Shown: positions 1 through 8,166 of the stretch, in pieces
How the letters are laid out: each line of letters begins with the position of its first letter
Position numbering within the stretch: position 1 is the stretch's first letter
NCBI GenBank assembly: GCA_019636565.1
Contig: JAHBXG010000037.1
Location: 1-33,953 of the forward strand
Direction of reading: 5' to 3'
Length of the DNA stretch: 33,953 bases
From: Phycisphaeraceae bacterium
GTDB lineage: Bacteria > Planctomycetota > Phycisphaerae > Phycisphaerales > UBA1924
The notes under the pieces: generated by a model
Databases searched by the model: none
What the model saw: the letters and a program-made list of their open reading frames with translations, nothing else
What the model was told of the DNA's origin: nothing
Program-made: the position numbers and the translations under genes

Positions 1-151
1 GGGGGGCCGGCGGGGGCGACGTCCGTCACTCCCGCCCCGTCCCGCTTGGCGTCGCGCGACGCCCAGCGTCTACCTTTCCGGCTGTCCTGACGCGCCCCCA
101 CGCGGGCGCATCGACGCGCCCCGGTGGGCGCTGCGGAGTGGGGTCCCCCTG
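1..151. other. Leader region upstream of the atp operon
   Basis: This extremely GC-rich stretch holds no convincing gene; overlapping open frames lack ribosome sites and recognisable products. A poor promoter-like pair (TTGGCG at 46-51, TACCTT at 71-76, 19-base spacer) could serve the atp operon, but in DNA this GC-rich it is weak evidence. A 10-base palindrome (GTCGCGCGAC, 51-60) overlaps the first box. Confidence 0.3.
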
Positions 152-439
152 GTGTCCGATCGTCGCGAGCGGCGTCTCGCCGTGCCCAGCAGCCAGAACG
201 ACGCGCTGAGCCACGCCCTTGCCATGGTCGTCACACCGCTGCTCATGGGCCTGTTCGGGCTGTGGCTCGACGGCATCCTCGGGACGGGCTGGGTGCTCGC
301 GGCGCTGCTCACCGGTCTCGGTGTCGTCGGCGCCTTCCTCTCCGCGTACTACCGCTACGAGGCCCAGATCGCCGCGCAGGACGCCGACAAGCCGTGGACG
401 CGCCGCGCGCGTGCGCGGGGTGACGAGGCGGCCCGGTGA
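152..439 (+). CDS. AtpZ/AtpI-like small membrane protein of the ATP synthase operon
   Basis: A 95-residue protein with two hydrophobic segments (about residues 23-43 and 46-67), a basic N-terminus and an Arg-rich C-terminus. Size, topology and position at the head of an atp operon fit the AtpZ/AtpI group, small membrane proteins linked to assembly of the F1Fo ATP synthase c-ring or to Mg2+ handling. The start used is GTG at 152; an internal GTG at 182 would give a shorter product beginning just before the first membrane segment, and neither has a strong ribosome site. The stop overlaps the next gene start by four bases (GTGA, 436-439), so the two are translationally coupled. Placement in the AtpZ/AtpI group rests mainly on context, because these proteins have few diagnostic residues. 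Confidence 0.65.
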   Translation: MSDRRERRLAVPSSQNDALSHALAMVVTPLLMGLFGLWLDGILGTGWVLAALLTGLGVVGAFLSAYYRYEAQIAAQDADKPWTRRARARGDEAAR

Positions 440-888
440 GCCCGATGGAGTTCGCCGTGCCGGCGCCGTCGACCGAGCGCATCGAGTCGACGATCGCGCA
501 CGACCTCGCGAAGAAGTGCGCGCTCGTCGCCCCGATCGTCGTGCTGGGGCTCGGCATCTGGCGCGGTCCCGACGCCGCGCTCGGCGCCGCCCTCGCGCTC
601 GCGATCGTCGTCGTGAACTTCCTCGCCGCCGCGTGGATCCTCGGTTGGACCGCGCGTCACGCGCCGCACGCCCTCACCGGCGTCGCGCTCATGAGCTTCC
701 TCGTCCGGCTCGGGATCATCACCGCGCTCGGCGCCGGCATCAAGGCCCTCGACGTCGTCGACTGGCCCGCGTTCTGCTTCACCCTGATCGGGTCGTACCT
801 GGTGCTCCTCTTCTGGGAGCTGCGCTCGGTCAGCCTCACGCTCGCCTACCCCGGCCTCAAGCCCAAGCCGGGCCACCACGAGGAGTAA
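436..888 (+). CDS. atpI: ATP synthase protein I (AtpI-like)
   Basis: A 150-residue membrane protein with four hydrophobic segments (about residues 27-42, 46-73, 83-101 and 111-130), the usual AtpI topology. AtpI proteins sit just upstream of subunit a and help assemble the c-ring; they are not part of the final enzyme. The GTG start at 436 overlaps the previous stop; an ATG three codons later (445) is a possible alternative. The last codons contain GAGGAG (880-885), which is the ribosome site of atpB, so these genes are tightly coupled. Very high GC and almost exclusive C- or G-ending codons match the rest of the left end of the window. Confidence 0.7.
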   Translation: MSPMEFAVPAPSTERIESTIAHDLAKKCALVAPIVVLGLGIWRGPDAALGAALALAIVVVNFLAAAWILGWTARHAPHALTGVALMSFLVRLGIITALGAGIKALDVVDWPAFCFTLIGSYLVLLFWELRSVSLTLAYPGLKPKPGHHEE

Positions 889-894
889 CCCGCG

Positions 895-1671
895 TTGGTC
901 CTAGGGGAACTGCTGCCCAACGTCAACGAGCTCTTCGAGTGGAAGGGCATCTTCGGCCCGAACACCGCGTTCGAGTTCAACAAGGTCGCGTTGATGGCCT
1001 TCGTCTCGACGATCATCTGCATCGCGCTCTTCTGGATCGGGGGCACGCGGCGCAAGCTCGTCCCGACCGGCGTGCAGAACGTCGCCGAGGCCGGCTACCT
1101 GGCCATCGAGGAGAACGTCAGCATCGCCGCGATGGGCGACGAGGGCCGCAAGTGGACGCCCTTCTTCGCCACGCTGTTCTTCTGGATCTTCTTCATCAAC
1201 ATCTGGTCGGTGGTGCCGTTCATCCAGTTCCCGGCGACCTCGCGCCTCGCGATCCCGCTGTTCCTCGCGATCGTGTCGTGGATGACGTTCATCGTCACCG
1301 GGTTCGTGAAGCAGGGCCCGAAGTACTTCTTCTCGAACATCAACCCGTCGGGCGTGCCCTTCGCGCTGAAGTTCCTCGTCATCCCGATCGAGTTCTTCTC
1401 GAAGTACCTGCTCCGCCCGCTCACGTTGGCGGTGCGACTCTTCGCCAACATGACCGCCGGCCACGTGCTGCTCGCGATCTTCGCGATCATGACCAACGAG
1501 CTGCTGGTCAAGCACAACAGCGGTCTGTACCAGGTGATCTTCTCGCCGCTGCCGTTCCTCGGGCTCGTCGCGTTCACCGCGTTCGAGATCCTGGTCGCCG
1601 TGCTGCAGGCGTACATCTTCACGATCCTGACCGCCGTGTACATCAACGAGTCGGTCCACCCGGAGCACTGA
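895..1671 (+). CDS. atpB: F1Fo ATP synthase subunit a
   Basis: A 258-residue Fo subunit a, which forms the two proton half-channels next to the c-ring. Conserved helix signatures are visible: LRPLTLAVRLFANMTAGH at about 173-190 contains the essential stator arginine (Arg181, equivalent to E. coli Arg210), and the last helix has AFEILVAVLQAYIF (about 229-242) with the Glu and Gln of the proton path. The start is TTG at 895, set by GAGGAG nine bases upstream and by the family's usual N-terminal length; no ATG is available near it. It lies six bases after atpI. The product is complete and matches actinobacterial a subunits in length. Confidence 0.95.
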   Translation: MVLGELLPNVNELFEWKGIFGPNTAFEFNKVALMAFVSTIICIALFWIGGTRRKLVPTGVQNVAEAGYLAIEENVSIAAMGDEGRKWTPFFATLFFWIFFINIWSVVPFIQFPATSRLAIPLFLAIVSWMTFIVTGFVKQGPKYFFSNINPSGVPFALKFLVIPIEFFSKYLLRPLTLAVRLFANMTAGHVLLAIFAIMTNELLVKHNSGLYQVIFSPLPFLGLVAFTAFEILVAVLQAYIFTILTAVYINESVHPEH

Positions 1672-1736
1672 ACCCGCCCGCCGTCCCGGCACTGACCCGC
1701 CCGCCGTCCCGGCACTGATCCGGCCCTGCGGCACTG
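1672..1736 (+). repeat. 23-bp tandem repeat between atpB and atpE
   Basis: Two identical 23-base units (1672-1694 and 1695-1717) are followed by a degenerate third (about 1718-1736). Each unit ends in GGCACTG followed by A, which echoes the end of atpB (GAGCACTGA), so the array may have arisen by duplication around the stop codon. It lengthens the atpB-atpE spacer to about 100 bases, the only wide gap in this operon. Confidence 0.85.
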
Positions 1737-1737
1737 A

Positions 1738-2025
<288 letters not shown>

Positions 2026-2036
2026 AGGTCGCCGAC

Positions 2037-2735
2037 ATGCGAATCCGGAGTCTCCTCCTCGCGGGGCTGCTCGCGGTCGGTGTGGTCGCGGCCATGCCGA
2101 GCGTGGCGCACGCCGCGAGCGGGAACCATGCTGAAGAGGTCTTCGAGTGCGTCGAAGAGGCGATCGAGGCCAACACCCGGGGCAACCGGGTCGACTACAC
2201 GGGCTTCGAGCACGACCTCGAGGACTGCAAGAAGGCCAAGAGCCTCGTCACCCCCGCGCTCCCGGAGATCATCTGGGGCGGTCTCGCGTTCCTCATCGTG
2301 CTCGCGGTGCTGATGAAGTTCGCGTTCCCCGCCCTCAAGAAGGGTCTCAAGGACCGTGAGGACAAGATCCGCGACGACCTCGAGTCCGCCTCGCGGGCTC
2401 GTGAGGACGCCGAGGCCGAGGCCGCGACGTACCGAGCCCAGATCGGCGACGCCCGGTCGGAGGCCAACGTCATCATCGAGGACGCGCGTGCCGACGCCGA
2501 GCGGATCCGCCGTGAGGTGGTCACGCGGGCCGAGGCCGAGGCGGCCGACATCCGCGAGCGGGCCCAGGAGGACATCCGCCTGGCCCAGGAGCGGGCGATG
2601 TCGGACCTCCGCGCGCAGGTCACCGACCTGTCCATCGGCCTCGCCGAGCGGGTGGTCGAGCGCAACCTCGACCGTGACACCCAGGTCGCGCTGATCGAGT
2701 CCTACATCAACTCCGTGGGGAACGAGACGCGGTGA
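2037..2735 (+). CDS. atpF: F1Fo ATP synthase subunit b with N-terminal signal peptide
   Basis: A 232-residue b subunit, the peripheral stalk that holds F1 against rotation. It is longer than the usual 160-170 residues because it starts with a signal-peptide-like segment (about residues 1-27, ending AHA) and an acidic exterior stretch with two cysteines (Cys38, Cys64). The membrane anchor follows (about 77-96), then a long charged Glu/Arg/Ala-rich coiled coil to the end. An N-terminal extension of this kind is typical of actinobacterial (Acidimicrobiia-type) b subunits. Start ATG 2037; the stop overlaps the atpH GTG start by four bases (2732-2735). Confidence 0.92.
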   Translation: MRIRSLLLAGLLAVGVVAAMPSVAHAASGNHAEEVFECVEEAIEANTRGNRVDYTGFEHDLEDCKKAKSLVTPALPEIIWGGLAFLIVLAVLMKFAFPALKKGLKDREDKIRDDLESASRAREDAEAEAATYRAQIGDARSEANVIIEDARADAERIRREVVTRAEAEAADIRERAQEDIRLAQERAMSDLRAQVTDLSIGLAERVVERNLDRDTQVALIESYINSVGNETR

Positions 2736-3265
2736 CCGCCGAACGATCCAAGGTCGACGCGTACGCGCGGGCGATCCTGGAGATCGCGCGCGCCGAGGAC
2801 CGCGTGGCGCCGGTGGAGGACGACCTCTTCCGGTTCGCCCGTGCGCTCGAGGGCTCGGAGCCGTTGCGGGTCGCGCTCACCGACCCGCAGCTCCCGCTCG
2901 AGCGCCGACTCGCGGTCGTCGACGAGCTCACGGCGGGCAAGGCCCTGCCGTTGAGCGCGGCGCTGCTCGGCATGCTCATCGGTGCCGGCCGGGTGAACGA
3001 CCTGGGCACGATCGTCGACCGCTTCGTGGAGCTGGCCGCGGCCGCCCGCGAGCGCGAGGTCGCCGAGGTCCGCTCGGCGATCGAGCTCGACGACGCGCAG
3101 GTCGCCCGCCTGGCCGAGGCGCTCGGCCGGGCCACCGGCAAGGCGGTCGAGGTCAAGGTCGTCGTGGACCCGTCCGTGCTCGGCGGGTTGGTGGCCCGCA
3201 TCGGCGACACCGTGATCGACGGGTCGGTGCGGCACCGGCTCGACCAGATGAAGGCGCAGCTGTGA
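2732..3265 (+). CDS. atpH: F1Fo ATP synthase subunit delta
   Basis: A 177-residue delta (OSCP-like) subunit linking the b stalk to the top of F1. The N-terminal helical domain begins KVDAYARAILEIA, and the C-terminal domain carries the family ending VVDPSVLGGLVARIGD (about 148-163), then VIDGSVRHRLDQM. GTG start at 2732 inside the atpF stop, so translation is coupled. It is the last gene that looks wholly actinobacterial; the next gene begins 27 bases later. Confidence 0.94.
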   Translation: MTAERSKVDAYARAILEIARAEDRVAPVEDDLFRFARALEGSEPLRVALTDPQLPLERRLAVVDELTAGKALPLSAALLGMLIGAGRVNDLGTIVDRFVELAAAAREREVAEVRSAIELDDAQVARLAEALGRATGKAVEVKVVVDPSVLGGLVARIGDTVIDGSVRHRLDQMKAQL

Positions 3266-3292
3266 TCGCTTCGCGAGAGGTCAACGAGGACA

Positions 3293-4873
3293 ATGCCTGA
3301 ACTCACGATCAACGCCGACGAGATCGCAGCCGCGCTGCGCAAGCACGTCGAGACGTTCACGCCGTCGACGGAGCTCGCGCGCGTCGGTCGCGTGCTCGAG
3401 GTCGGCGACGGCATCGCACGCATCTACGGCCTGTCCAAGGCCATGGCCGGTGAACTCCTGGAGTTCCAGACCGCCAAGGGCTCGGTGATGGGCCAGGTCT
3501 TCAACCTGGAAGAGGACACCGTCGGCGCCGTCATCTACGGCGACTACCTCGAGGTGAAGGAGGGCGACGTCGTCAAGGCGACCAGCCGCCTGCTCGAGGT
3601 CCCCGTCGGTGAGGCCCTCCTCGGCCGCGTCGTGGACCCCCTGGGCCGCCCGCTCGATGACGCCGGACCGATCCGCGCCACCGAGTTCCGCAAGGTCGAC
3701 ATCATCGCCCCCGGCATCGCCGAGCGCCAGCCCGTGACCGAGCCGATGCAGACCGGCATCAAGGCCATCGACTCGATGATCCCCATCGGCCGCGGCCAGC
3801 GCGAACTGATCATCGGCGACCGCAAGACCGGCAAGACGGCCATCGCCGTCGACACCATCATCAACCAGAAGCAGTACTGGGGCACCCCCGACGCCGTGGT
3901 CTGCATCTACGTCGCCGTCGGCCAGAAGGAATCGACCGTCGCCGCCGTCGTCGAGACGCTCAAGAAGTACGGCGCGATGGACTACACCATCGTCGTCTCC
4001 GCCGCCGCGTCCGACCCGGCCCCGATGCAGTACATCGCCCCCTACTCCGGCTGCGCCATGGGCGAGTACTTCATGTGGCAGGGCAAGAACGAGTTGTCTG
4101 GTGGGGGCAGCAAGCAGCCCAAGCACGCCTTGTGCATCTACGACGACTTGTCGAAGCAGGCGGTTGCCTATCGCCAGCTGTCGCTGCTGCTCCGTCGCCC
4201 GCCCGGCCGCGAGGCGTACCCGGGCGACGTGTTCTATTTGCACTCCCGCCTGCTCGAGCGCGCGACCAAGCTCTCTGATGAGAACGGCGCCGGCTCGCTC
4301 ACCGCTCTGCCGATCATCGAAACCCAGGAAGGCGACGTTTCGGCGTACATCCCGACCAACGTGATCTCGATCACCGACGGCCAGATCTACCTCGAGCCCG
4401 AACTCTTCTTCTCGGGCGTGCGTCCGGCGATCAACGTCGGCATCTCCGTGTCGCGCGTGGGTGGTAACGCCCAGGTGAAGGGCATGAAGAAGATCTCCGG
4501 TTCTCTCCGCCTCGATCTTGCCGCGGCCCGCGAACTCGAAGCCTTCGCCCAGCTCGGCACCGAACTGGACAAGGCGACCCAGCGTCAGCTCGACCGCGGC
4601 CGCCGCTTTGTCGAACTTCTCAAGCAGGGCCAGTACACCCCGTTCCACATCACCGACCAGATCATCTCGATCTTCGCCGGCACCAAGGGCATCCTCGACG
4701 ACGTCCCGGTGACGGCCGTTCGCCAATTCGAGACGGGCCTGATCGAGTACATGAACACGCTCGGCAAGCCGGTCCGCGAGGAACTGGATCAGAAGAAGGC
4801 TCTGGATGCCGGCCTTGAGAAGAAGCTTGAAGACGCGATCAAGGCGTACAAGAGCACGTTTAAGGCGAAGTGA
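3293..4873 (+). CDS. atpA: F1Fo ATP synthase subunit alpha, probable chimera of two lineages
   Basis: A full-length 526-residue alpha subunit, the non-catalytic nucleotide-binding partner of beta in F1. The reading frame is intact: beta-barrel domain, Walker A GDRKTGKT (175-182), DDLSKQ (284-289), [20 protein letters not shown] (301-320) and the arginine finger Arg388 in SVSRVGG. Residues 1-44 fit the actinobacterial operon upstream, while from [14 protein letters not shown] (45-58) on, and clearly from the P-loop on, the sequence is planctomycete-like, with an extra segment (about 268-278, [11 protein letters not shown]) before [10 protein letters not shown]. Codon use changes near 4090, where TTG and T-ending codons appear. 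The start has AGAGG at 3276-3280. A terminator follows at once, and no atpG, atpD or atpC comes after it. Identity as alpha is certain; native continuity is doubtful. Confidence 0.95.
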   Translation: MPELTINADEIAAALRKHVETFTPSTELARVGRVLEVGDGIARIYGLSKAMAGELLEFQTAKGSVMGQVFNLEEDTVGAVIYGDYLEVKEGDVVKATSRLLEVPVGEALLGRVVDPLGRPLDDAGPIRATEFRKVDIIAPGIAERQPVTEPMQTGIKAIDSMIPIGRGQRELIIGDRKTGKTAIAVDTIINQKQYWGTPDAVVCIYVAVGQKESTVAAVVETLKKYGAMDYTIVVSAAASDPAPMQYIAPYSGCAMGEYFMWQGKNELSGGGSKQPKHALCIYDDLSKQAVAYRQLSLLLRRPPGREAYPGDVFYLHSRLLERATKLSDENGAGSLTALPIIETQEGDVSAYIPTNVISITDGQIYLEPELFFSGVRPAINVGISVSRVGGNAQVKGMKKISGSLRLDLAAARELEAFAQLGTELDKATQRQLDRGRRFVELLKQGQYTPFHITDQIISIFAGTKGILDDVPVTAVRQFETGLIEYMNTLGKPVREELDQKKALDAGLEKKLEDAIKAYKSTFKAK

Positions 4874-4901
4874 GCCGATAACTAATTATAAAACATTGAT
4901 G

Positions 4902-4926
4902 AAGCCGGCTGCGAGGCCGGCTTTTT
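4902..4926 (+). terminator. Rho-independent terminator after atpA
   Basis: GCCGGC (4904-4909), loop TGCGAG, GCCGGC (4916-4921), then five Ts. The hairpin starts 30 bases after the atpA stop and closes the transcript. It shows that, in the planctomycete donor of this part, atpA is the last gene of its operon. Confidence 0.9.
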
Positions 4927-4991
4927 GCTATGCTGACAAAGCGTACGCCTATGCAGTGTTGATACAAGGTCGATTGCAAGGATATTTCGTC

Positions 4992-7706
4992 ATGAAGCCT
5001 GTCCGAATCATCATGCTCGCCCTTTGGATGTTGCTTGCGTCCGTGGGGGCTGAAAGTGCTCACGGGCAATGTGAGCCGCAGTGGCTTCCGGGTCCAGCGC
5101 TGCCGGGTGTCAATGGATTGGTCTACTGCATGACCTCGTGGGATCCCGACGGGCCCGGGCCGCGGAGCCGTGTCCTTGTGGTCGGAGGGAACTTCAGTAT
5201 TGCCGGCGGACAACACGCAAACAACATTGCCATGTTTGACCCGGAGACGGGTCACTGGAGTCGGGTTGGAAATGTCGGTCCGTCTTTTCAGTCTGCTTCC
5301 GTCACTTCGCTCGCGGTGTCGCCCAATGGGGAGTTGCTTTGTGGAGGTTATTTCTTTCAGATGGAAGGAAGGCCATGCAATGGAATCGCGCGCTGGACCG
5401 GGAGCGAATGGCTGCCGTTTGGAGATGGTCTGAGCGACGGCGCTGTGAACGCTCTCGTGTTTCTTCCGAATGGCGATCTCATCGCTGGCGGCAGCTTTAA
5501 GAATTCGAATGGCGTTCAAGTTCCCAATTTGGCTCGGTGGGATGGCAACAGCTGGACCTCGATCGGCTATTGCAACGGGACCGTTCGCGCGATCGCCGTC
5601 ATGCCGAGCGGAAGTCTGATCGTTGGGGGCGAGTTCACGCATGCCGGTGGTGTATTAGTGAACCGGGTTGCACAGTGGGATGGCGCCGCGTGGAGTAGTC
5701 TGGGAAGCGGGTTGCCAAATGGCTTCGGAGTCGGGATGACCGGAACGGTGCGGACGCTGACGGTCCTGCAATCCGGAGAGCTCCTTGCTGGTGGGGGATT
5801 CACTCGCGCTGGCTACGCGAATGTGCGAGGAATCGCGAGTTGGAACGGAACTTCTTGGCAGGCGGTAGGTCTTGTCGGTTCGGCGCCGAGCAGCGCGGAT
5901 GTTTGGGCTATTCAGGCGCTCCCGCACGGCGCTGTTGCAATTGCCGGTAACATCAAGTCCGCATCCAACCCAAATCTTGGTGTGATCGCCGTCTGGGACG
6001 GAGTCAAGTGGGCCGAGTCAACAGACCTGAGTCCCCCGCACTATTCGGTGACAACATCGATAGCGGTCCTCACGGACGGGAGACTTGTCTTCGGCATGAG
6101 CACGGGAGCTACGGCGCAGGGGTTTGATTTAGATGGGGTGTTCGCTTGGGATGGGGATGTCTGGACGAAGCTCGGAAGCGGCTTGTCGGCCTCGCCGGAA
6201 TGCGTCACCGCCGCTGGCGTCGGTGCATATGTCGGAGGATCATTTTCCCACGTCGACGGTCTTCCGGTGAACGGCATTGCATACTGGAACGGTGTGCGAT
6301 GGAGTGCCTGCGGTGAGGGCGTTTCAGGCAGCACCGATGGCTACGCTCCGAGCGTACAGGCGATCGCTGTGAGTCCGACAAGTCACGATGTTGTGGTTGC
6401 CGGCCGGTTCTTGAGGGCCGGAGTTGTTTCCGCCCCGCGCATCGCGCGATGGGATGGTCTGCAGTGGAGCGCGGTGGGGAACGATCCGAACGCTGTCGTT
6501 TCAGCAGTGGGATTTTTACCCGACGGATCACTCGTCGCCGCCGGAAACCTCGCTACCAATGACGGCGGCGATGCGGCCGCCGTGGCATGGCTCGACGGTA
6601 GCGTATGGCGTCAACTGGGTACGAATCTGACCGGGTCGATCGCCTCCCTTGAAGTATCCGCTTCCGGAAGAGTTTTCATTGCGGGCGATATCTATGTAGA
6701 AGGCATTCGAACCAATATGGCGTGCTGGAACGGTGTGACTTGGAAGTCAATAGCGCTCGGCTTCGGCAGCACCGTGAGAAATATCTCTGCTATTGCCGAG
6801 AACCTCTTTGCCGCTGGAAATTTCGCAAATGGTGTCGCGTCATGGACCGGCACGGATTGGCAGTCCCTTGGCTTCGGCACAGTTTTTTCTGCCAGAATCG
6901 GGATCGCGGCAGCTTCAACTCAAGAGTGCTTTGTCGCCGCGAATTTCTCGCTCTCGCTCTCCAACGGCTTGGCGAAGAACATCGCTCGATGGAAGTCCGG
7001 ATCGTGGACCGCTATGGGAGAGGGGTTGTCTCATCGGACCGATTCGTTGCAAGTTCCCGATCTTGCTTGGTTCGGCGGCCAGTTGTACGCCGTTGGCAAT
7101 TTTCAGCTTGCAGACGACCAGGTGTCCGGTCGGTTCGCGCGATGGACTTCAAACCCAAGGCCCAACTTGGCGACGGTTGATGGTCCTGGCGGTGTGATCG
7201 CTACTGCCACGCTTCATGTCTCGGCGTACTGCGAAACCGGGTTGTCAAGTGTTTATTTGCAGTGGCAGCGCGAGACGCAGTCTGGTTCCGGCGTGTTTGA
7301 GAACATTCTCGACGGGCCTTCCGGCGTATCTCCTGGCGGCGGCGCCGTCTCCGGTGCCTCCGGCCAACTCCCCTCACCCACCGACGGCACGCCCGCCGCG
7401 CTCACCATTACGAACATCCAACACTCCGACGCCGGTATGTACCGCGTCACTTTCTGGAACGCCTGCGGCGAAGCCACATCCGTCCCCGTCGAAGTCAAAG
7501 TCAAAGCCCACATCGCCGACATCAACGCCGACGGCCAGGTCGACGACGCCGATTTCCTGCTCTTCTCAACTCAGTACGACCTCATGCTCTGCTCCGATCC
7601 GCTGATGCCCGATTCGTGCAGCGCCGATTTCAATCACGACGGCTTTGTCGACGACGCCGATTTCACGATCTTCATCCCTGCGTACAACGCGATGCTGTTC
7701 TACTAG
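4992..7706 (+). CDS. Secreted propeller-repeat/Ig protein with C-terminal dockerin-like tag
   Basis: A 904-residue exported protein. A signal peptide (about 1-27) is followed by many repeats of about 45-60 residues with the pattern NGIARWDG.SW..LG, then V.AL.V.P.G.L.AGG.F (residues about 35-720), as in predicted beta-propeller proteins of planctomycetes. An Ig-like domain follows (about 725-838, with YLQWQRE and SDAGMYRVTFWNACGEAT), then the 65-residue tag (nucleotides 7509-7703). This tag copy uniquely lacks cysteines 1 and 64 (His and Phe instead) but keeps 28 and 37. The ATG at 4992 has AAGGA nine bases upstream and begins the signal peptide; the frame is open further upstream through the terminator, which cannot be coding. 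Codon use is mosaic: the first 2.3 kb is relatively AT-rich, the last 350 bases strongly C-ending. Ligand unknown. Confidence 0.85.
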   Translation: MKPVRIIMLALWMLLASVGAESAHGQCEPQWLPGPALPGVNGLVYCMTSWDPDGPGPRSRVLVVGGNFSIAGGQHANNIAMFDPETGHWSRVGNVGPSFQSASVTSLAVSPNGELLCGGYFFQMEGRPCNGIARWTGSEWLPFGDGLSDGAVNALVFLPNGDLIAGGSFKNSNGVQVPNLARWDGNSWTSIGYCNGTVRAIAVMPSGSLIVGGEFTHAGGVLVNRVAQWDGAAWSSLGSGLPNGFGVGMTGTVRTLTVLQSGELLAGGGFTRAGYANVRGIASWNGTSWQAVGLVGSAPSSADVWAIQALPHGAVAIAGNIKSASNPNLGVIAVWDGVKWAESTDLSPPHYSVTTSIAVLTDGRLVFGMSTGATAQGFDLDGVFAWDGDVWTKLGSGLSASPECVTAAGVGAYVGGSFSHVDGLPVNGIAYWNGVRWSACGEGVSGSTDGYAPSVQAIAVSPTSHDVVVAGRFLRAGVVSAPRIARWDGLQWSAVGNDPNAVVSAVGFLPDGSLVAAGNLATNDGGDAAAVAWLDGSVWRQLGTNLTGSIASLEVSASGRVFIAGDIYVEGIRTNMACWNGVTWKSIALGFGSTVRNISAIAENLFAAGNFANGVASWTGTDWQSLGFGTVFSARIGIAAASTQECFVAANFSLSLSNGLAKNIARWKSGSWTAMGEGLSHRTDSLQVPDLAWFGGQLYAVGNFQLADDQVSGRFARWTSNPRPNLATVDGPGGVIATATLHVSAYCETGLSSVYLQWQRETQSGSGVFENILDGPSGVSPGGGAVSGASGQLPSPTDGTPAALTITNIQHSDAGMYRVTFWNACGEATSVPVEVKVKAHIADINADGQVDDADFLLFSTQYDLMLCSDPLMPDSCSADFNHDGFVDDADFTIFIPAYNAMLFY

Positions 7707-8166
7707 CATGATTGGCGTTGGAAAACGTTTCGCGGGGCAGTGAATTGCGCGTCTTAATAGATGCCGGCAAACGCTCGGATGCGAATCGAATGCCTACGTG
7801 GAAAAGTGTCGCACAGAATCGGGCGTGGCAGTTTGGAACACGGAATCAGGAACTAGCTGCTGGCAAAATGAATCGGCAATTACAACCGCGATTCATGCCG
7901 TGGGCTTCGTTCGCGCTGTCTTGTCTGGGTACACTCAAAAGCCAGAGATTTGTGATCTGTACATGCTTGTCAAAGCAAGAGTTGGGACAATTCTTGAGAT
8001 TGACAGGTGGTAATGCAACCGCAGACACTACTCCGTGGCCGCGCAACCCCGTTCGCGGAACAATTGGAACGCTGGCGGTTCAATGATCGAATTAGTCATG
8101 ACAACTGCGCCAAAGCACGATAAATCCGCTTCTTGCCGTGTGATGGCAATCAAAAGGAGTTCGGCC
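7707..8166. other. Intergenic region without a supported gene
   Basis: This 460-base, comparatively AT-rich stretch holds no RNA gene or mobile element that I can recognise. An open frame of 124 codons (7712-8086) has no ribosome site, no signal peptide and no family resemblance. Its left edge (to 7733) is one copy of a direct repeat whose second copy is at 8507-8577. Confidence 0.5.

Noticed and set aside
219..1718. Long open frame of 499 codons over atpI and atpB
   Set aside because: Arg/Pro-rich out-of-frame shadow produced by the very high GC content; the overlapping atp genes are unambiguous.
3281..4726. 481-codon minus-strand open frame opposite atpA
   Set aside because: Antisense shadow of a conserved gene with biased codons; no recognisable domain and no ribosome site.
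7712..8086. 124-codon open frame in the gap after the propeller gene
   Set aside because: No ribosome site, no signal or domain; it begins inside the direct repeat that copies the upstream gene's flank.
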